DNA from: IGN2 sp964639955
Lineage (GTDB): Bacteria; Bacteroidota; Ignavibacteria; Ignavibacteriales; Ignavibacteriaceae
Length of the DNA: 54,029 nt
Direction: 5' to 3'
NCBI GenBank assembly: GCA_964639955.1
Contig: CAZXGJ010000017.1
Coordinates: 1 to 54,029, forward strand
In this document: piece by piece, positions 24,877 to 33,382 of the stretch
Numbering within the stretch: position 1 is the first letter of the stretch
Layout: each line of letters starts with the position of its first letter
The notes under the pieces: model-generated
What the model was told of the DNA's origin: nothing
Seen by the model: only the letters and a program-made list of their open reading frames with translations
The model's database searches: none
Program-made: the position numbers and the translations under genes

Positions 24877-24906
24877 GATATATTATTAAACAGGTATGTT
24901 TGTCAA
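24877..24906 (-). promoter_or_regulatory. Candidate sigma70-like promoter of the histidine kinase
   Basis: On the minus strand TTGACA (24901-24906) is followed after 18 nt by TATATC (24877-24882), 11 nt before the ATG at 24865. The very short leader fits a leaderless or near-leaderless message; no Shine-Dalgarno is visible. Confidence 0.4.
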
Positions 24907-24966
24907 ATATTATGCCGCTGAAAACAAATTAAATATAAGACATCTGGTAAAAAACTGAAATTGTCC

Positions 24967-24995
24967 TTGACAAATCTGCAAGGAAACATTATTTT
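24967..24995 (+). promoter_or_regulatory. Candidate sigma70-like promoter of feoAB
   Basis: TTGACA (24967-24972), 17-nt spacer, TATTTT (24990-24995). The feoA ATG follows 46 nt downstream. This is the best-matching promoter in the window: a perfect -35 box, ideal spacing and four of six -10 bases. Confidence 0.5.
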
Positions 24996-25013
24996 TATGC
25001 AGACTAAATCTTA

Positions 25014-25028
25014 ATAATTTGTAATTAT
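25014..25028 (+). promoter_or_regulatory. Candidate Fur-type operator in the feoA leader
   Basis: A 15-bp palindrome with perfect 6-bp arms (ATAATT-TGT-AATTAT), just downstream of the predicted feoA transcription start. Its AT-rich composition and size resemble half of a Fur box, and a Fur-family gene follows feoB. The match to the classical 19-bp box is partial and such palindromes are easy to find in AT-rich DNA. Confidence 0.3.
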
Positions 25029-25041
25029 ATAAATAGTAATT

Positions 25042-25263
25042 ATGAAATCAGCTGCAGAATTAGATTTTGGGGAACAGGGGATAATTTCAGAGATTGACCT
25101 GAATCATCCTTCCAGCAAAAGAATACTCGAATTTGGTTTTACACCAGGGCAAAAAATAGAATTAATAAGTAAAACTGCCTTCAATGATCCCGTTGCTATT
25201 TTGTTAAGGGGCTCTCTTATTGCAATCAGGAAAAGTGAAGCTGATTGCATTAAGATTTTATGA
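25042..25263 (+). CDS. feoA: Ferrous iron transport protein FeoA
   Basis: A 73-residue SH3-like protein of normal FeoA length. EQGIISEIDLNHPSSKRILEFGFTPGQKIELISK followed by DPVAILLRGSLIAIRKSEA is the family layout (core L-x-x-x-G-F-T-P-G). FeoA is a small cytoplasmic partner that modulates the FeoB transporter. Its last bases overlap the feoB start by 4 bp (ATGA), so the two are translationally coupled. No Shine-Dalgarno is evident before the ATG. Confidence 0.94.
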   Translation: MKSAAELDFGEQGIISEIDLNHPSSKRILEFGFTPGQKIELISKTAFNDPVAILLRGSLIAIRKSEADCIKIL

Positions 25264-27290
25264 GAACGGATGATACTATTCCCCAAATCACCTTAATTGG
25301 TCCGCCCAATTCTGGTAAGACAACCTTATTCAACATACTAAGCGGTAAAAACCATAAAACAGTAAATTACCCGGGTTCAACCGTTGAGTATTATACAAGC
25401 AGAATTCTGTCTAAGTACCAGCTTAAGGCACTATTGCTCGATTCACCTGGTCTGATCAGTTTAATACCTGAATCAATTGATGAAAATATAACCGTTCAGT
25501 CTCTTTACAACTCTTCCAAACCGGGAACTTACCAAATTATAATTGTAACCGTTGATGCAAGTCAGCTTTCAAGACACCTGCTGCTTCCAATGCAATTATT
25601 AAAATCCGGGTTTAAAATTATAATTGCCCTAACGATGAACGACATCCTGCAAAAACGAAATGCAAAAGTTTCAGAGGAAAAACTAAGCAAAGAGCTTAAC
25701 TGCCCGGTAGTTAAAATAAACGGAAAAACCAAAGACGGCATCACTGAATTAATTGATACTGTTGGCTTTAGTCTTGACAAAATAAAAAACAATGGCTACT
25801 CCGAACCTATTCCTTATGATAAGATTATTCACAACAGTAGTTTGATTGATATTTTTCTGGAAATAGAAAATATAACAAACAGTGTGATGCAATACAGCCC
25901 CCAATCCACTCAACCAGATTTTAAAAATGCGGACGACCAATTAAAAGTTTATCCGGATTTACCTTTCGGCGATAATTTCAAAGCAGATAATCTAACCCTG
26001 AAATTAGACAGGATTCTTCTGCACAGGTATTGGGGTATTTTCATTTTTATATTGGTAATGGGTACTACATTTACCAGTATTTTTTGGCTTGCACAACCAT
26101 TAATGGATCTTGTCGATAGCTTTTTTTCAAATCTTAACAACCTTGTATTGGAAGACCTGGAGCCGGGATGGTTCAGCAATATGTTGGCTGAAGGATTAAT
26201 TTCAGGTACAGGATCTGTGCTGGTTTTTGTTCCTCAAATAATCATTCTTTTTATAGTTCTCGGTTTACTTGAGGATTCGGGATACCTTGCGAGAGGTGCA
26301 ATGCTGGTAGATAAGCCTCTATCAAAAATAGGCTTAAACGGGCGGTCTTTTGTTCCGATGCTTTCTGGTTTTGCCTGTGCAATACCGGCGATGCTTGCTT
26401 CAAGAACAATTCCTAACCGGAAAGAAAGACTCCTTACAATTTTTATAATACCCCTGATGAGCTGTAGCGCAAGGCTGCCTGTTTATGCTTTGCTGATTTC
26501 TTACCTTGTTCCGAAAGATAAATTGTGGCTGGGCGGATTTTTACTTGCCGCAATTTATTTATTCAGCATCACCGTCTCTGTAATGATTGCAGCAATAATA
26601 AATAAATTCAGAAAGCAGCTTTTCAGAGCTGATGATATGTCATCTTTCATTCTTGAGCTGCCTGCTTACCGTCTCCCAAAAATCTCCTCCGTGCTTATAA
26701 ACACATATAACAGTTCGAAGGAATATATACTAAGAGCTGGTCCGATAATCTTATTATTTTCCATTATCCTTTGGTTTCTTGTTTACTTTCCCGGCGCAGA
26801 TTCAAAATCCGAAATACAGGAGTTATCTAAAACTGAAATGATATCATTTGAAAAATCCGAACGACTTGAAAATTCTTATGCAGCCAGCCTCGGTAAATTC
26901 ATTGAACCGTTTATGGTGCCGATCGGGATGGATTGGCGTGTTGGAGTATCTCTTATTTCAGCCTTTGCTGCAAGAGAAGTTTTTGTATCATCACTGGCAT
27001 TAACTTTTAAAGTAACTACTTACGACGAGCAGTCTCAGGTAAATCTGCTTAATTCACTTCGCAGCGCAACAATTGGAGATACTGAACAAAAAGTATTCAC
27101 AACTGCCACAATTTTGGGTTTAATAGTATTTTTTGTCTTTGCGCTTCAATGCATGTCAACACTTGCAGTTTCAAGAAAAGAAACAGGTGGCTGGCGAATA
27201 CCTATCACACAAGTATTATTTTTTACAACGATTGCTTATGTTTTTACCCTGATAAGCGTTAACGGATTAAGAATTTTAGGAGTCGAATGA
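25260..27290 (+). CDS. feoB: Ferrous iron transporter FeoB
   Basis: A 676-residue inner-membrane Fe(II) transporter. The N-terminal G domain has G1 GPPNSGKT (residues 14-21), DSPG as G3 and a MND element at the G4 position (NxxD is usual). A helical spacer domain follows to about residue 240. The membrane part has the two Gate repeats with the conserved FACAIPAMLASRTI and later SAFAAREVFVSSLA cores, about ten helices in all. Length is at the short end for the family (about 650-780). A Fur-family gene lies 95 bp downstream on the same strand. Confidence 0.96.
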   Translation: MRTDDTIPQITLIGPPNSGKTTLFNILSGKNHKTVNYPGSTVEYYTSRILSKYQLKALLLDSPGLISLIPESIDENITVQSLYNSSKPGTYQIIIVTVDASQLSRHLLLPMQLLKSGFKIIIALTMNDILQKRNAKVSEEKLSKELNCPVVKINGKTKDGITELIDTVGFSLDKIKNNGYSEPIPYDKIIHNSSLIDIFLEIENITNSVMQYSPQSTQPDFKNADDQLKVYPDLPFGDNFKADNLTLKLDRILLHRYWGIFIFILVMGTTFTSIFWLAQPLMDLVDSFFSNLNNLVLEDLEPGWFSNMLAEGLISGTGSVLVFVPQIIILFIVLGLLEDSGYLARGAMLVDKPLSKIGLNGRSFVPMLSGFACAIPAMLASRTIPNRKERLLTIFIIPLMSCSARLPVYALLISYLVPKDKLWLGGFLLAAIYLFSITVSVMIAAIINKFRKQLFRADDMSSFILELPAYRLPKISSVLINTYNSSKEYILRAGPIILLFSIILWFLVYFPGADSKSEIQELSKTEMISFEKSERLENSYAASLGKFIEPFMVPIGMDWRVGVSLISAFAAREVFVSSLALTFKVTTYDEQSQVNLLNSLRSATIGDTEQKVFTTATILGLIVFFVFALQCMSTLAVSRKETGGWRIPITQVLFFTTIAYVFTLISVNGLRILGVE

Positions 27291-27339
27291 CAAAAACATT
27301 TTTTCAGGTGTTAGCATTTAATAACCGTTGATATTGGGA

Positions 27340-27365
27340 ATTATCAATTATATTTTTGATATAAT
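27340..27365 (+). promoter_or_regulatory. Candidate autoregulatory operator upstream of the Fur-family gene
   Basis: An imperfect palindrome with ATTATCAA on the left (27340-27347) and TTGATATAAT on the right (27356-27365), 21 nt before the TTG start of the Fur-family gene. It shares ATTATC/GATA words with Fur boxes. Autoregulation is common in this family, but the site is inferred only from symmetry and position. Confidence 0.3.
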
Positions 27366-27385
27366 CATTTGGACTAACTTAAATT

Positions 27386-27841
27386 TTGAAACACGAACAA
27401 GCTGCAGAAATATTCAGGAACTTTTTAAAGTCAGAAAAAAACAGAATAACACCTGAACGATTTGAAGTGCTCGACGCTGCACTGGATTACGAAGGTCACT
27501 TCGGTGCCGATGATTTGTATATTGTTATGAAAAATGCCAACTCAAGGGTTTCCAGAGCAACGGTTTATAAAACCCTCGAACTGCTCGACCAGTGCCAGCT
27601 TATTTCCAAGAGGCACTTTGGTGAAAATCTTACAAGATACGAAAACAGCTTTAAAAAACAGGTCCACGACCATCTTATTTGCGTTGACTGCGGCAGAATT
27701 GTTGAATTTTCTGATCCTGATGTTAAAAAGCTGCCGGAAAAAATCAGCGACAGGCTTGGCTATAACTTCGAAAGTTATTCATTCAATATTTTTGCCCGCT
27801 GTAAAGACCCAAAGAAATGTAAATTCTACAAAGAAAAATAA
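27386..27841 (+). CDS. Fur-family metalloregulator
   Basis: A 151-residue winged-helix regulator. The start is TTG: an in-frame stop lies two codons upstream, so no longer form exists. Helices EHFGADDLYIVM-like text (GHFGADDLYIVMKNANSRVSRATVYKTLELL, core S-R-A-T-V-Y-K-T-L) form the DNA-binding part. The C-terminal dimer/metal domain has HDHLICVDCGRIVEF with a CxxC zinc pair and a second pair in CKDPKKC near the end. This fits Fur or PerR; the choice of metal or peroxide sensing cannot be made here. Position behind feoAB suggests iron control. Confidence 0.9.
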   Translation: MKHEQAAEIFRNFLKSEKNRITPERFEVLDAALDYEGHFGADDLYIVMKNANSRVSRATVYKTLELLDQCQLISKRHFGENLTRYENSFKKQVHDHLICVDCGRIVEFSDPDVKKLPEKISDRLGYNFESYSFNIFARCKDPKKCKFYKEK

Positions 27842-27872
27842 ATCTATTTTCCAATTCGCCTAATTAAAATTA

Positions 27873-28583
27873 ATGAATATACAGAAATACCCTTTACTCT
27901 GGAGAAAGAAAAATTTTTCAATTAAAATCTTCTGCTCCATTCCAAATATTGCAACAGGTATACTGCTGAAAGCCGGAGATACTCACTTTGTAATTGACCC
28001 CGGCGACGGAATTTTAAGAGATCTTAATAAAGAAATTGGAGTTAACAGCCTGCTTAGCATGTCAGATATTTTCATAACTCATGGTCATCACGATCATGTT
28101 GGTGGTGTTTGGTCACTTCTTACTTACCTGCGTGTTATGAGAAAGAAAACCCCATTAACAATCCATTATCCCAAGGGCTGTGTAGAGATTGAAAGTATTT
28201 ATAATGCATTCGAAAAAGTTTACGCAGGTTCTATCACTTATAAAATAATCCTAAAAACTTTAACGACGAATAACAAGTTTGCTGCAAAGAATGTTTCCGT
28301 CAAACCTTTCCCGGTTATTCATAAGGAATTTTTAACTGACGGTAAAACCCGGCAAGTGCCTGCTTTAGGTTATAATTTTGAGTTTAATGGAATGAAAATA
28401 TGTTACGGTGGAGATACGGCGTATTGTGAAGAACTGGTAAAACATGCAAAAGGTGCAGACCTCGCAATCCTTGAAGCCGGGCACGATGACGAAACTCCCG
28501 ATGATATGCATATGACAATGAAGGAAGCTGTATCAATTGGAAAATCTGCAAAAAAATATTTCTTAGTTCACGTTCCCCAATAA
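27873..28583 (+). CDS. MBL-fold metallo-hydrolase, RNase Z-like
   Basis: A 236-residue metallo-beta-lactamase-fold enzyme. The metal-binding motif is THGHHDHVGG (H-x-H-x-D-H). The second half has GMKICYGGDTAYCEELV with the conserved aspartate and AILEAGHDDETPDDMHMTMKEAVSIGK, resembling the ribonuclease Z/ElaC branch, though shorter than true RNase Z (about 300) and lacking an obvious flexible exosite arm. The last strand ends in FLVHVPQ. Substrate unknown: RNA 3' processing or a small phosphodiester are both possible. It follows the Fur-family gene by about 30 bp on the same strand. Confidence 0.8.
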   Translation: MNIQKYPLLWRKKNFSIKIFCSIPNIATGILLKAGDTHFVIDPGDGILRDLNKEIGVNSLLSMSDIFITHGHHDHVGGVWSLLTYLRVMRKKTPLTIHYPKGCVEIESIYNAFEKVYAGSITYKIILKTLTTNNKFAAKNVSVKPFPVIHKEFLTDGKTRQVPALGYNFEFNGMKICYGGDTAYCEELVKHAKGADLAILEAGHDDETPDDMHMTMKEAVSIGKSAKKYFLVHVPQ

Positions 28584-28716
28584 GGTGATAAGTGGGTATA
28601 AGGAAATAGCGTATGAGGGAATAATGGAACAGGAAAAAAAGATTGTATCAAAAAAATCTATTTTAAATTTATCTGAAACAAACGATTAAAATTAATGAAC
28701 AAAATGGATTGTTAAT
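28584..28716. repeat. Quasi-periodic spacer
   Basis: The first part (about 28584-28630) is built of degenerate GGTATAAGG-, GTATGAGGG- and AATAATGG-like words. The same vocabulary reappears in the spacer at 32627-32665. No gene is seen. Such stuttering spacers occur at several places in this window. Confidence 0.4.
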
Positions 28717-29754
28717 ATGAAATATATTTTTTATACCATTCTATCTATATACCTTTATTCCTTTTCATTCGCACAACAGACAAACTACTGGTTTGAAGGT
28801 GAAAACCATCTTACCAACATCAGAATGCTGACTGACGGCGGTGAAAATGCCGAAGCATATCTTTCATTCGATGAGCATAAATTAATTTTCCAGGCGACCG
28901 TTGGTGATATGAAATGTGATCAGATATACACAATGAACTTAGATGGAAGTGATAAGCAGTTGGTATCAACAGGAAACGGAAGAACTACTTGTTCATATTT
29001 TTTGCCGGGAGATAATAGGATCATCTATTCATCAACACATCTTGCTGATGCTGAATGTCCTGATCCACCGGACAGAGCAAAAGGTTACGTCTGGCAGCTT
29101 TATGATTCATTCGATATTTTTTCTGCAAATGCTGACGGAACTGATGTTACTCAATTAACATTCTCAGGAAAATACGACGCTGAAGCCACTGTCTCTCCAA
29201 AAGGAGATAAAATTATTTTCACTTCAACGAGAGATGGTGACCCTGAACTTTATGTTATGGATATCGATGGCTCTAATCAAACAAGACTTACATTTGAAAA
29301 AGGTTATGACGGCGGTGCTTTCTTTTCACAAGATGGTAGCAAAATTGTCTTCCGTGCAAGCCGACCGAAAACAGAAGCTGAACTTGCCGACTATAATGAA
29401 CTTGCTAAAAATGGCTTATTCAGACCAACAGTCCTTGAAATATATGTTATGAACGCTGATGGCTCAGATATTCAGCAGGTTACAAATTTCGGAAAAGCAA
29501 GCTTCGCTCCTTTCTTTCATCCTGACGGAAAGCGAATAATTTTTTCTTCAAACGTGAACAGTCAGAGCGGACGAAACTTTGATCTTTACTTAATAAACAT
29601 TGACGGAACAGGATTAGAACAAGTTACCTTCAACGAAACTTTTGATGGTTTCCCAATGTTCACAAAAGATGGTAAGCAGCTTGTCTTTTGTTCAAACAGG
29701 TTCAATAAAAATGATGGAGACACAAACGTTTTTATTGCGGACTGGCTGGATTAG
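28717..29754 (+). CDS. Secreted TolB-like beta-propeller protein (PD40 repeats)
   Basis: A 345-residue exported protein with a signal peptide (residues 1-19, ending SFAQ). It contains about six WD40-like PD40 blades of the TolB type, each with a text such as DGSKIVFRASR, KGDKIIFTSTRDGDPELYVMDIDGS (core F-T-S-x-R-D-G-x-x-E-L-Y-V-M) and DGKRIIFSSN. Such propellers usually bind proteins or saccharides at the cell envelope. No Pal or Tol genes are adjacent, so it is not the Tol-system TolB itself. An M28 peptidase gene follows about 110 bp downstream and may be co-expressed. Confidence 0.85.
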   Translation: MKYIFYTILSIYLYSFSFAQQTNYWFEGENHLTNIRMLTDGGENAEAYLSFDEHKLIFQATVGDMKCDQIYTMNLDGSDKQLVSTGNGRTTCSYFLPGDNRIIYSSTHLADAECPDPPDRAKGYVWQLYDSFDIFSANADGTDVTQLTFSGKYDAEATVSPKGDKIIFTSTRDGDPELYVMDIDGSNQTRLTFEKGYDGGAFFSQDGSKIVFRASRPKTEAELADYNELAKNGLFRPTVLEIYVMNADGSDIQQVTNFGKASFAPFFHPDGKRIIFSSNVNSQSGRNFDLYLINIDGTGLEQVTFNETFDGFPMFTKDGKQLVFCSNRFNKNDGDTNVFIADWLD

Positions 29755-29767
29755 TTGCTTGATGTTG

Positions 29768-29828
29768 AGTACTCGATACTGGATATTAGATACTCGATAC
29801 TTGTTATGTGATACCGGATACATGATAG
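29768..29828. repeat. Degenerate tandem array of GATACTCGATAC-like units
   Basis: Between two secreted-protein genes, ACTCGATAC occurs twice (about 29771 and 29792) amid GGATATTAGATAC and GATACCGGATACATGATA variants. Units of about 7-12 bp share the word GATAC. No coding potential. Confidence 0.6.
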
Positions 29829-29866
29829 TAATAAATAATTTCTGAATAATTTTTAGAAGGGAAAAA

Positions 29867-31672
29867 ATGAATTACAAAATTTCTAAAAAAATTTTCGTTA
29901 TAAGTTTAATTCTTTTTGCTTACGTCTCAACTTATGCACAGACTATTTTTAATCCGGAAATAACTGCTGAAGAAATAAAACAGCACATTACATTTCTTGC
30001 ATCTGATGAATTGAAAGGAAGAGACAGCGGAACTGAGGAACTGTTTGCAGCAGCAGTTTACATAAGTGATGAATTTAAAAATTATGGATTGGAACCCTTA
30101 TTTGAAGATGGATTTGCTCAGGAATTCCCATTTGTAAAAACGATTGAATTAACAGATAATAACAGTCTTACATTAACAATAAAGGATACTGAAGTAAGTC
30201 CAAAACAAAAAGATGAATACATAACGGTACCTTTTTCAGGAAATGCAGATGTGAGTGGAAAGCTTGTGTTCGCTGGTTTCGGAATTTCGGCTCCTGATCT
30301 GGAATATGATGATTACGAAGGAGTTGATGTTAAAGATAAAATTGTGATTGTTTTCAGAAATACACCTGAACCAAATGTTCCTCATTCTGAATTTGATGCT
30401 CACTCACCATTAAGAAAGAAAGCTTCTGTTGCAAGAGACAAAGGTGCAACAGGAATTATTTTTATTAATCCTTATGATGAAAATAAAACTTCAGATGATC
30501 TTATAGAATTTAGTTACGACAGAGGTGGTTCAATCGGAGGTTTCTCTGCTGTAAGTGTAAAGAGAAGTTTCATTGAACAACTCTTACAATCAGAAGGGAA
30601 AAATTTAAAAGAGGTTTATGACAAAATAATTGAAACAAAGAAACCATCATCTTTCGAATTAAAGGATGCATCAGCAAAAATATCTACTGAAGTAAAAGAA
30701 GTTGAAGCAGTTAGCTGGAATGTTGGCGGATTCATCGAAGGAACTGATCCTGAATTAAAGAAAGAATGGATAATAATTGGGGCTCACTTTGATCATCTTG
30801 GAATGGGCGGCGAAGGTTCACTCTACCGCGGTGATGAACCACAAATACACAACGGCGCTGATGACAATGCTTCCGGGACAACAGGAGTTCTGGAACTCGC
30901 AGAAAAAATTGCTTCACAAAAAGATAAACTAAAAAGGAGCATTGCTTTCTTCACTTTTTCTGGTGAAGAACTTGGTTTACTTGGATCAAATTATCTCGTA
31001 AACAATCTCCCATTCCCTGTTGAAGCTGCAATAACAATGATAAATATGGATATGATTGGAAGATTGAAAGACAGTTCTTTAATTGTTTATGGTACAGGAA
31101 CATCTTCCAACTGGAAAGATATTTTGAATAAGTACAACAAATATGGTTTCAAATTAACGTTTAATGACGAAGGTTTCGGGCCGAGTGACCATTCTTCATT
31201 TTACAGTAAAAAGATTCCGGTTTTATTTTTCTTTACAGGTACTCACGAAGATTATCACAAACCGTCGGACGATACCGAAAAAATTAATTTTGCTGGTGAG
31301 AAAGATGTTTTAGATTACATTTACAATATCACAATGGATATTGACAATAACCCTGAACGTCCTGATTATTTATTGGTCGAAAAAAAACAAACCGGACAAA
31401 TGTTTGCAAGAAAAGTATATGTTGGGACAGTCCCTGATTTCGCAAGCAATGTTGACGGTTATAAAATCAGCGGTGTATCTGAAGGAAGTCCTGCACAGCT
31501 TGCCGGGTTACAGGGCGGCGATATAATCATTTCTTTCGGAGGAAAAAAGATTTCAAACATTTACGACTTCACTTATGCCCTCGGTGATTTCGTTCCCGGA
31601 GATGAGGTTGATGTTATTGTTAAAAGAGGTGAAGAAACAATTACATTTAAGGTAAAACTTGCATCCAAGTAA
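29867..31672 (+). CDS. Secreted M28 family metallopeptidase with PA and PDZ domains
   Basis: A 601-residue exported aminopeptidase-like protein. The signal peptide ends near residue 25 (TYAQ). A PA-like insert lies around 120-220. The M28 zinc residues are visible in order: HFDHLG, HNGADDNASG, SGEELG (glutamate base plus ligand), NMDMIG and DYHKPSDD. A C-terminal PDZ domain spans about 510-600 (VSEGSPAQLAGLQGGDIIISFGG). Likely function is removal of N-terminal residues from peptides outside the cytoplasm. It lacks the sorting domain seen on other secreted proteins here, so it probably stays periplasmic. A strong terminator follows. Confidence 0.93.
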   Translation: MNYKISKKIFVISLILFAYVSTYAQTIFNPEITAEEIKQHITFLASDELKGRDSGTEELFAAAVYISDEFKNYGLEPLFEDGFAQEFPFVKTIELTDNNSLTLTIKDTEVSPKQKDEYITVPFSGNADVSGKLVFAGFGISAPDLEYDDYEGVDVKDKIVIVFRNTPEPNVPHSEFDAHSPLRKKASVARDKGATGIIFINPYDENKTSDDLIEFSYDRGGSIGGFSAVSVKRSFIEQLLQSEGKNLKEVYDKIIETKKPSSFELKDASAKISTEVKEVEAVSWNVGGFIEGTDPELKKEWIIIGAHFDHLGMGGEGSLYRGDEPQIHNGADDNASGTTGVLELAEKIASQKDKLKRSIAFFTFSGEELGLLGSNYLVNNLPFPVEAAITMINMDMIGRLKDSSLIVYGTGTSSNWKDILNKYNKYGFKLTFNDEGFGPSDHSSFYSKKIPVLFFFTGTHEDYHKPSDDTEKINFAGEKDVLDYIYNITMDIDNNPERPDYLLVEKKQTGQMFARKVYVGTVPDFASNVDGYKISGVSEGSPAQLAGLQGGDIIISFGGKKISNIYDFTYALGDFVPGDEVDVIVKRGEETITFKVKLASK

Positions 31673-31700
31673 TATTCTTTTATAAAATTCTTTTTACCGG

Positions 31701-31727
31701 GGCGAATCAGCTGATTCGCCTTTTTTA
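31701..31727 (+). terminator. Rho-independent terminator after the M28 peptidase gene
   Basis: A perfect 20-bp palindrome (two 10-bp arms, GGCGAATCAG and CTGATTCGCC, 31701-31720) followed by TTTTTTATTTT. It starts 28 nt after the M28 stop. One of the two clearest intrinsic terminators in the window. Confidence 0.88.
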
Positions 31728-31776
31728 TTTTAAAGGATTAATTTAACTCAGTAAAAGATTTAAACTGAGCAATAAT

Positions 31777-32187
31777 TTGAAAAAAAACAGAAGAAAATTC
31801 GGCAACCTGGTTATGGTAGGATTGATTCTGCTTATTTTATTCTATGTTTTTATCGAGCAAACAAATCTTAAAGTAACTTCCGGCGAGCTAATAAAAAATT
31901 ACATGATTAACCCGGCAGAAGCCAATAAGAAATACCTGAACAAAGAAATCGAGCTTACCGGTAAAGTAAAATCATATTACGAGTTTGAAAATGAAGAGAG
32001 CTTGCTTCAATTAGTATCAGAACAAAATGAATTAACAGTATATTGCATACTAATTAACAAAGAAACGAATGAAAAAGCCAAATCACTCACGACGGGCACA
32101 ACAATTAAAGTTACAGGTAAATGTTTGGGCATTGGTGATTTAAAATTTCCCAATAGCATTTACATAGAAACTTATACGATAAAATGA
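31777..32187 (+). CDS. Membrane-anchored OB-fold (tRNA_anti-like) protein
   Basis: A 136-residue protein starting with TTG. A basic N terminus and one membrane helix (about residues 10-27) precede an OB-fold (about 40-136) with NKKYLNKEIELTGKVKSYYEF and TGTTIKVTGKCLGIGD, the layout of the tRNA_anti-like family seen in many Bacteroidota envelope proteins. It has no known enzymatic role; the OB-fold may bind oligosaccharide or nucleic acid. The stop overlaps the yjbQ start by 4 bp (ATGA), which argues for translational coupling. Confidence 0.75.
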   Translation: MKKNRRKFGNLVMVGLILLILFYVFIEQTNLKVTSGELIKNYMINPAEANKKYLNKEIELTGKVKSYYEFENEESLLQLVSEQNELTVYCILINKETNEKAKSLTTGTTIKVTGKCLGIGDLKFPNSIYIETYTIK

Positions 32188-32612
32188 AATTGTATCAGCA
32201 AGAAATAACACTTAAAGCAAGAGGCAGAGGGTTTCATCTCATAACCGATGAATTATTGAATCAACTGACCGAAATTAATTACATTAAAAAAGGATTAGTG
32301 CATTTTTTTTTAAAGCACACATCAGCTTCATTAACAATCAACGAGAATTACGATCCAGATGTCCGCTCAGATATGGAAAAGTATTTCAATAAAACTGTTA
32401 AAGAAAATGAACCGTGGTACGATCATAATTCAGAAGGACCGGATGATATGCCAGCACATATCAAATCAACTTTAATAGGAAACTCATTGACCATCCCAAT
32501 AACAAACGGAAAGTTGAACCTCGGAACCTGGCAGGGAATTTATTTATGCGAGCATCGTAATCATGTTGGAAGCAGAAAAATTGTAGCAACTATTTTCGGA
32601 GACGAAATATGA
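32184..32612 (+). CDS. yjbQ: YjbQ family protein (UPF0047)
   Basis: A 142-residue protein with the full UPF0047 pattern: GLVHFFLKHTSASLTINENYDPDVRSDM (core H-T-S-A-S-L-x-I-N-E-N), the late DDMPAHIKSTLIG and LGTWQGIYLCEHRNHVGSRKIVATIFG. Residues H, E and the final H are the conserved cluster. Members show weak thiamine-phosphate synthase activity in vitro, so they are often labelled secondary thiamine-phosphate synthase, but the true role is unsettled. Length is normal. It overlaps the OB-fold gene by 4 bp. Confidence 0.92.
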   Translation: MKLYQQEITLKARGRGFHLITDELLNQLTEINYIKKGLVHFFLKHTSASLTINENYDPDVRSDMEKYFNKTVKENEPWYDHNSEGPDDMPAHIKSTLIGNSLTIPITNGKLNLGTWQGIYLCEHRNHVGSRKIVATIFGDEI

Positions 32613-32872
32613 ATGCTGAATCGAGCACAAGGTATAAGGGTATAGAGGTATTTGGTATAATGGTTTCTTGCTGAAACCAAAATGAAATAACAAAACCCAA
32701 ATCACAAATAATAAATAATATTCAATGAACAAAAAGTAAATCTCAAAATTTTTGAATTTTGAATTTCAAACTTGATATTTATTTGGAATTTGTTTTTTGT
32801 CTTTTGGAATTTCTTAAACGATTTACCAGTAATTTTATATCAATGAGATTAAAACTATTTAACTGAACAATT
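32613..32872. repeat. Low-complexity spacer
   Basis: From about 32627 to 32665 the text repeats GGTATAAGGGTATAGAGG-like words; from about 32738 to 32815 it repeats AAATTTTTGAATTTTGAATTT-like and TTTTGG-like words. No gene is seen. The promoter of the phosphatase gene should lie in the last 60 bases. Confidence 0.4.
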
Positions 32873-33382
32873 ATGACACGCGATAAGAAAAAAATCCTGT
32901 TCGTCTGTATGGGAAACATTTGCAGATCTCCTGCTGCTGAAGGAATCGCAAAAAAGTTTTTAGAGAATAGAGGATTGGATGGAAAGATAAAAATTGATTC
33001 AGCCGGAACACTTGATTACCACACTGGCGAACTACCTGATCCGAGAATGATTAAACACGCTTCGAGAAGAGGATATCGGTTGGATAGTCATGCAAGACAA
33101 TTCAATCCGGAAAAAGATTTTGAATATTTTGATTACATCGTAACAATGGATGATGATAATTACAGTGAAATAACTTCGCTTGATAAAAAGAATAAATACA
33201 AGGACAAAGTTTTTAAGATGGTAAGCTTTGGCACTAAGTTGAAAGCCGATGAAGTTCCCGATCCTTATTACAGCGGCAGTGATGGTTTTGAATATGTTCT
33301 TGATATTCTTGAAGATTCAGTTGAAGGATTACTAAGCAAAGTTGAAGATGATATCAGAAGAGAAAATAAAAGCAAGAATTGA
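32873..33382 (+). CDS. Low-molecular-weight protein-tyrosine phosphatase
   Basis: A 169-residue cytoplasmic phosphatase. The P-loop CMGNICRSP holds the nucleophile Cys12 and Arg18 (C-x5-R). The general acid is Asp130 in DEVPDPYYSG. YDYIVTMDDDN and SAGT in the first third are also family marks. Such enzymes often counter tyrosine kinases that control polysaccharide export; none is visible here. Its 3' end overlaps the kinase-like gene by about 35 bp in a different frame, and the two are surely co-transcribed. Confidence 0.93.
   Translation: MTRDKKKILFVCMGNICRSPAAEGIAKKFLENRGLDGKIKIDSAGTLDYHTGELPDPRMIKHASRRGYRLDSHARQFNPEKDFEYFDYIVTMDDDNYSEITSLDKKNKYKDKVFKMVSFGTKLKADEVPDPYYSGSDGFEYVLDILEDSVEGLLSKVEDDIRRENKSKN

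Noticed and set aside
32184..32612. TPP riboswitch upstream of the yjbQ gene
   Set aside because: The gene overlaps the preceding coding region by 4 bp, leaving no leader, and no TPP-type motif was seen upstream of the OB-fold gene.
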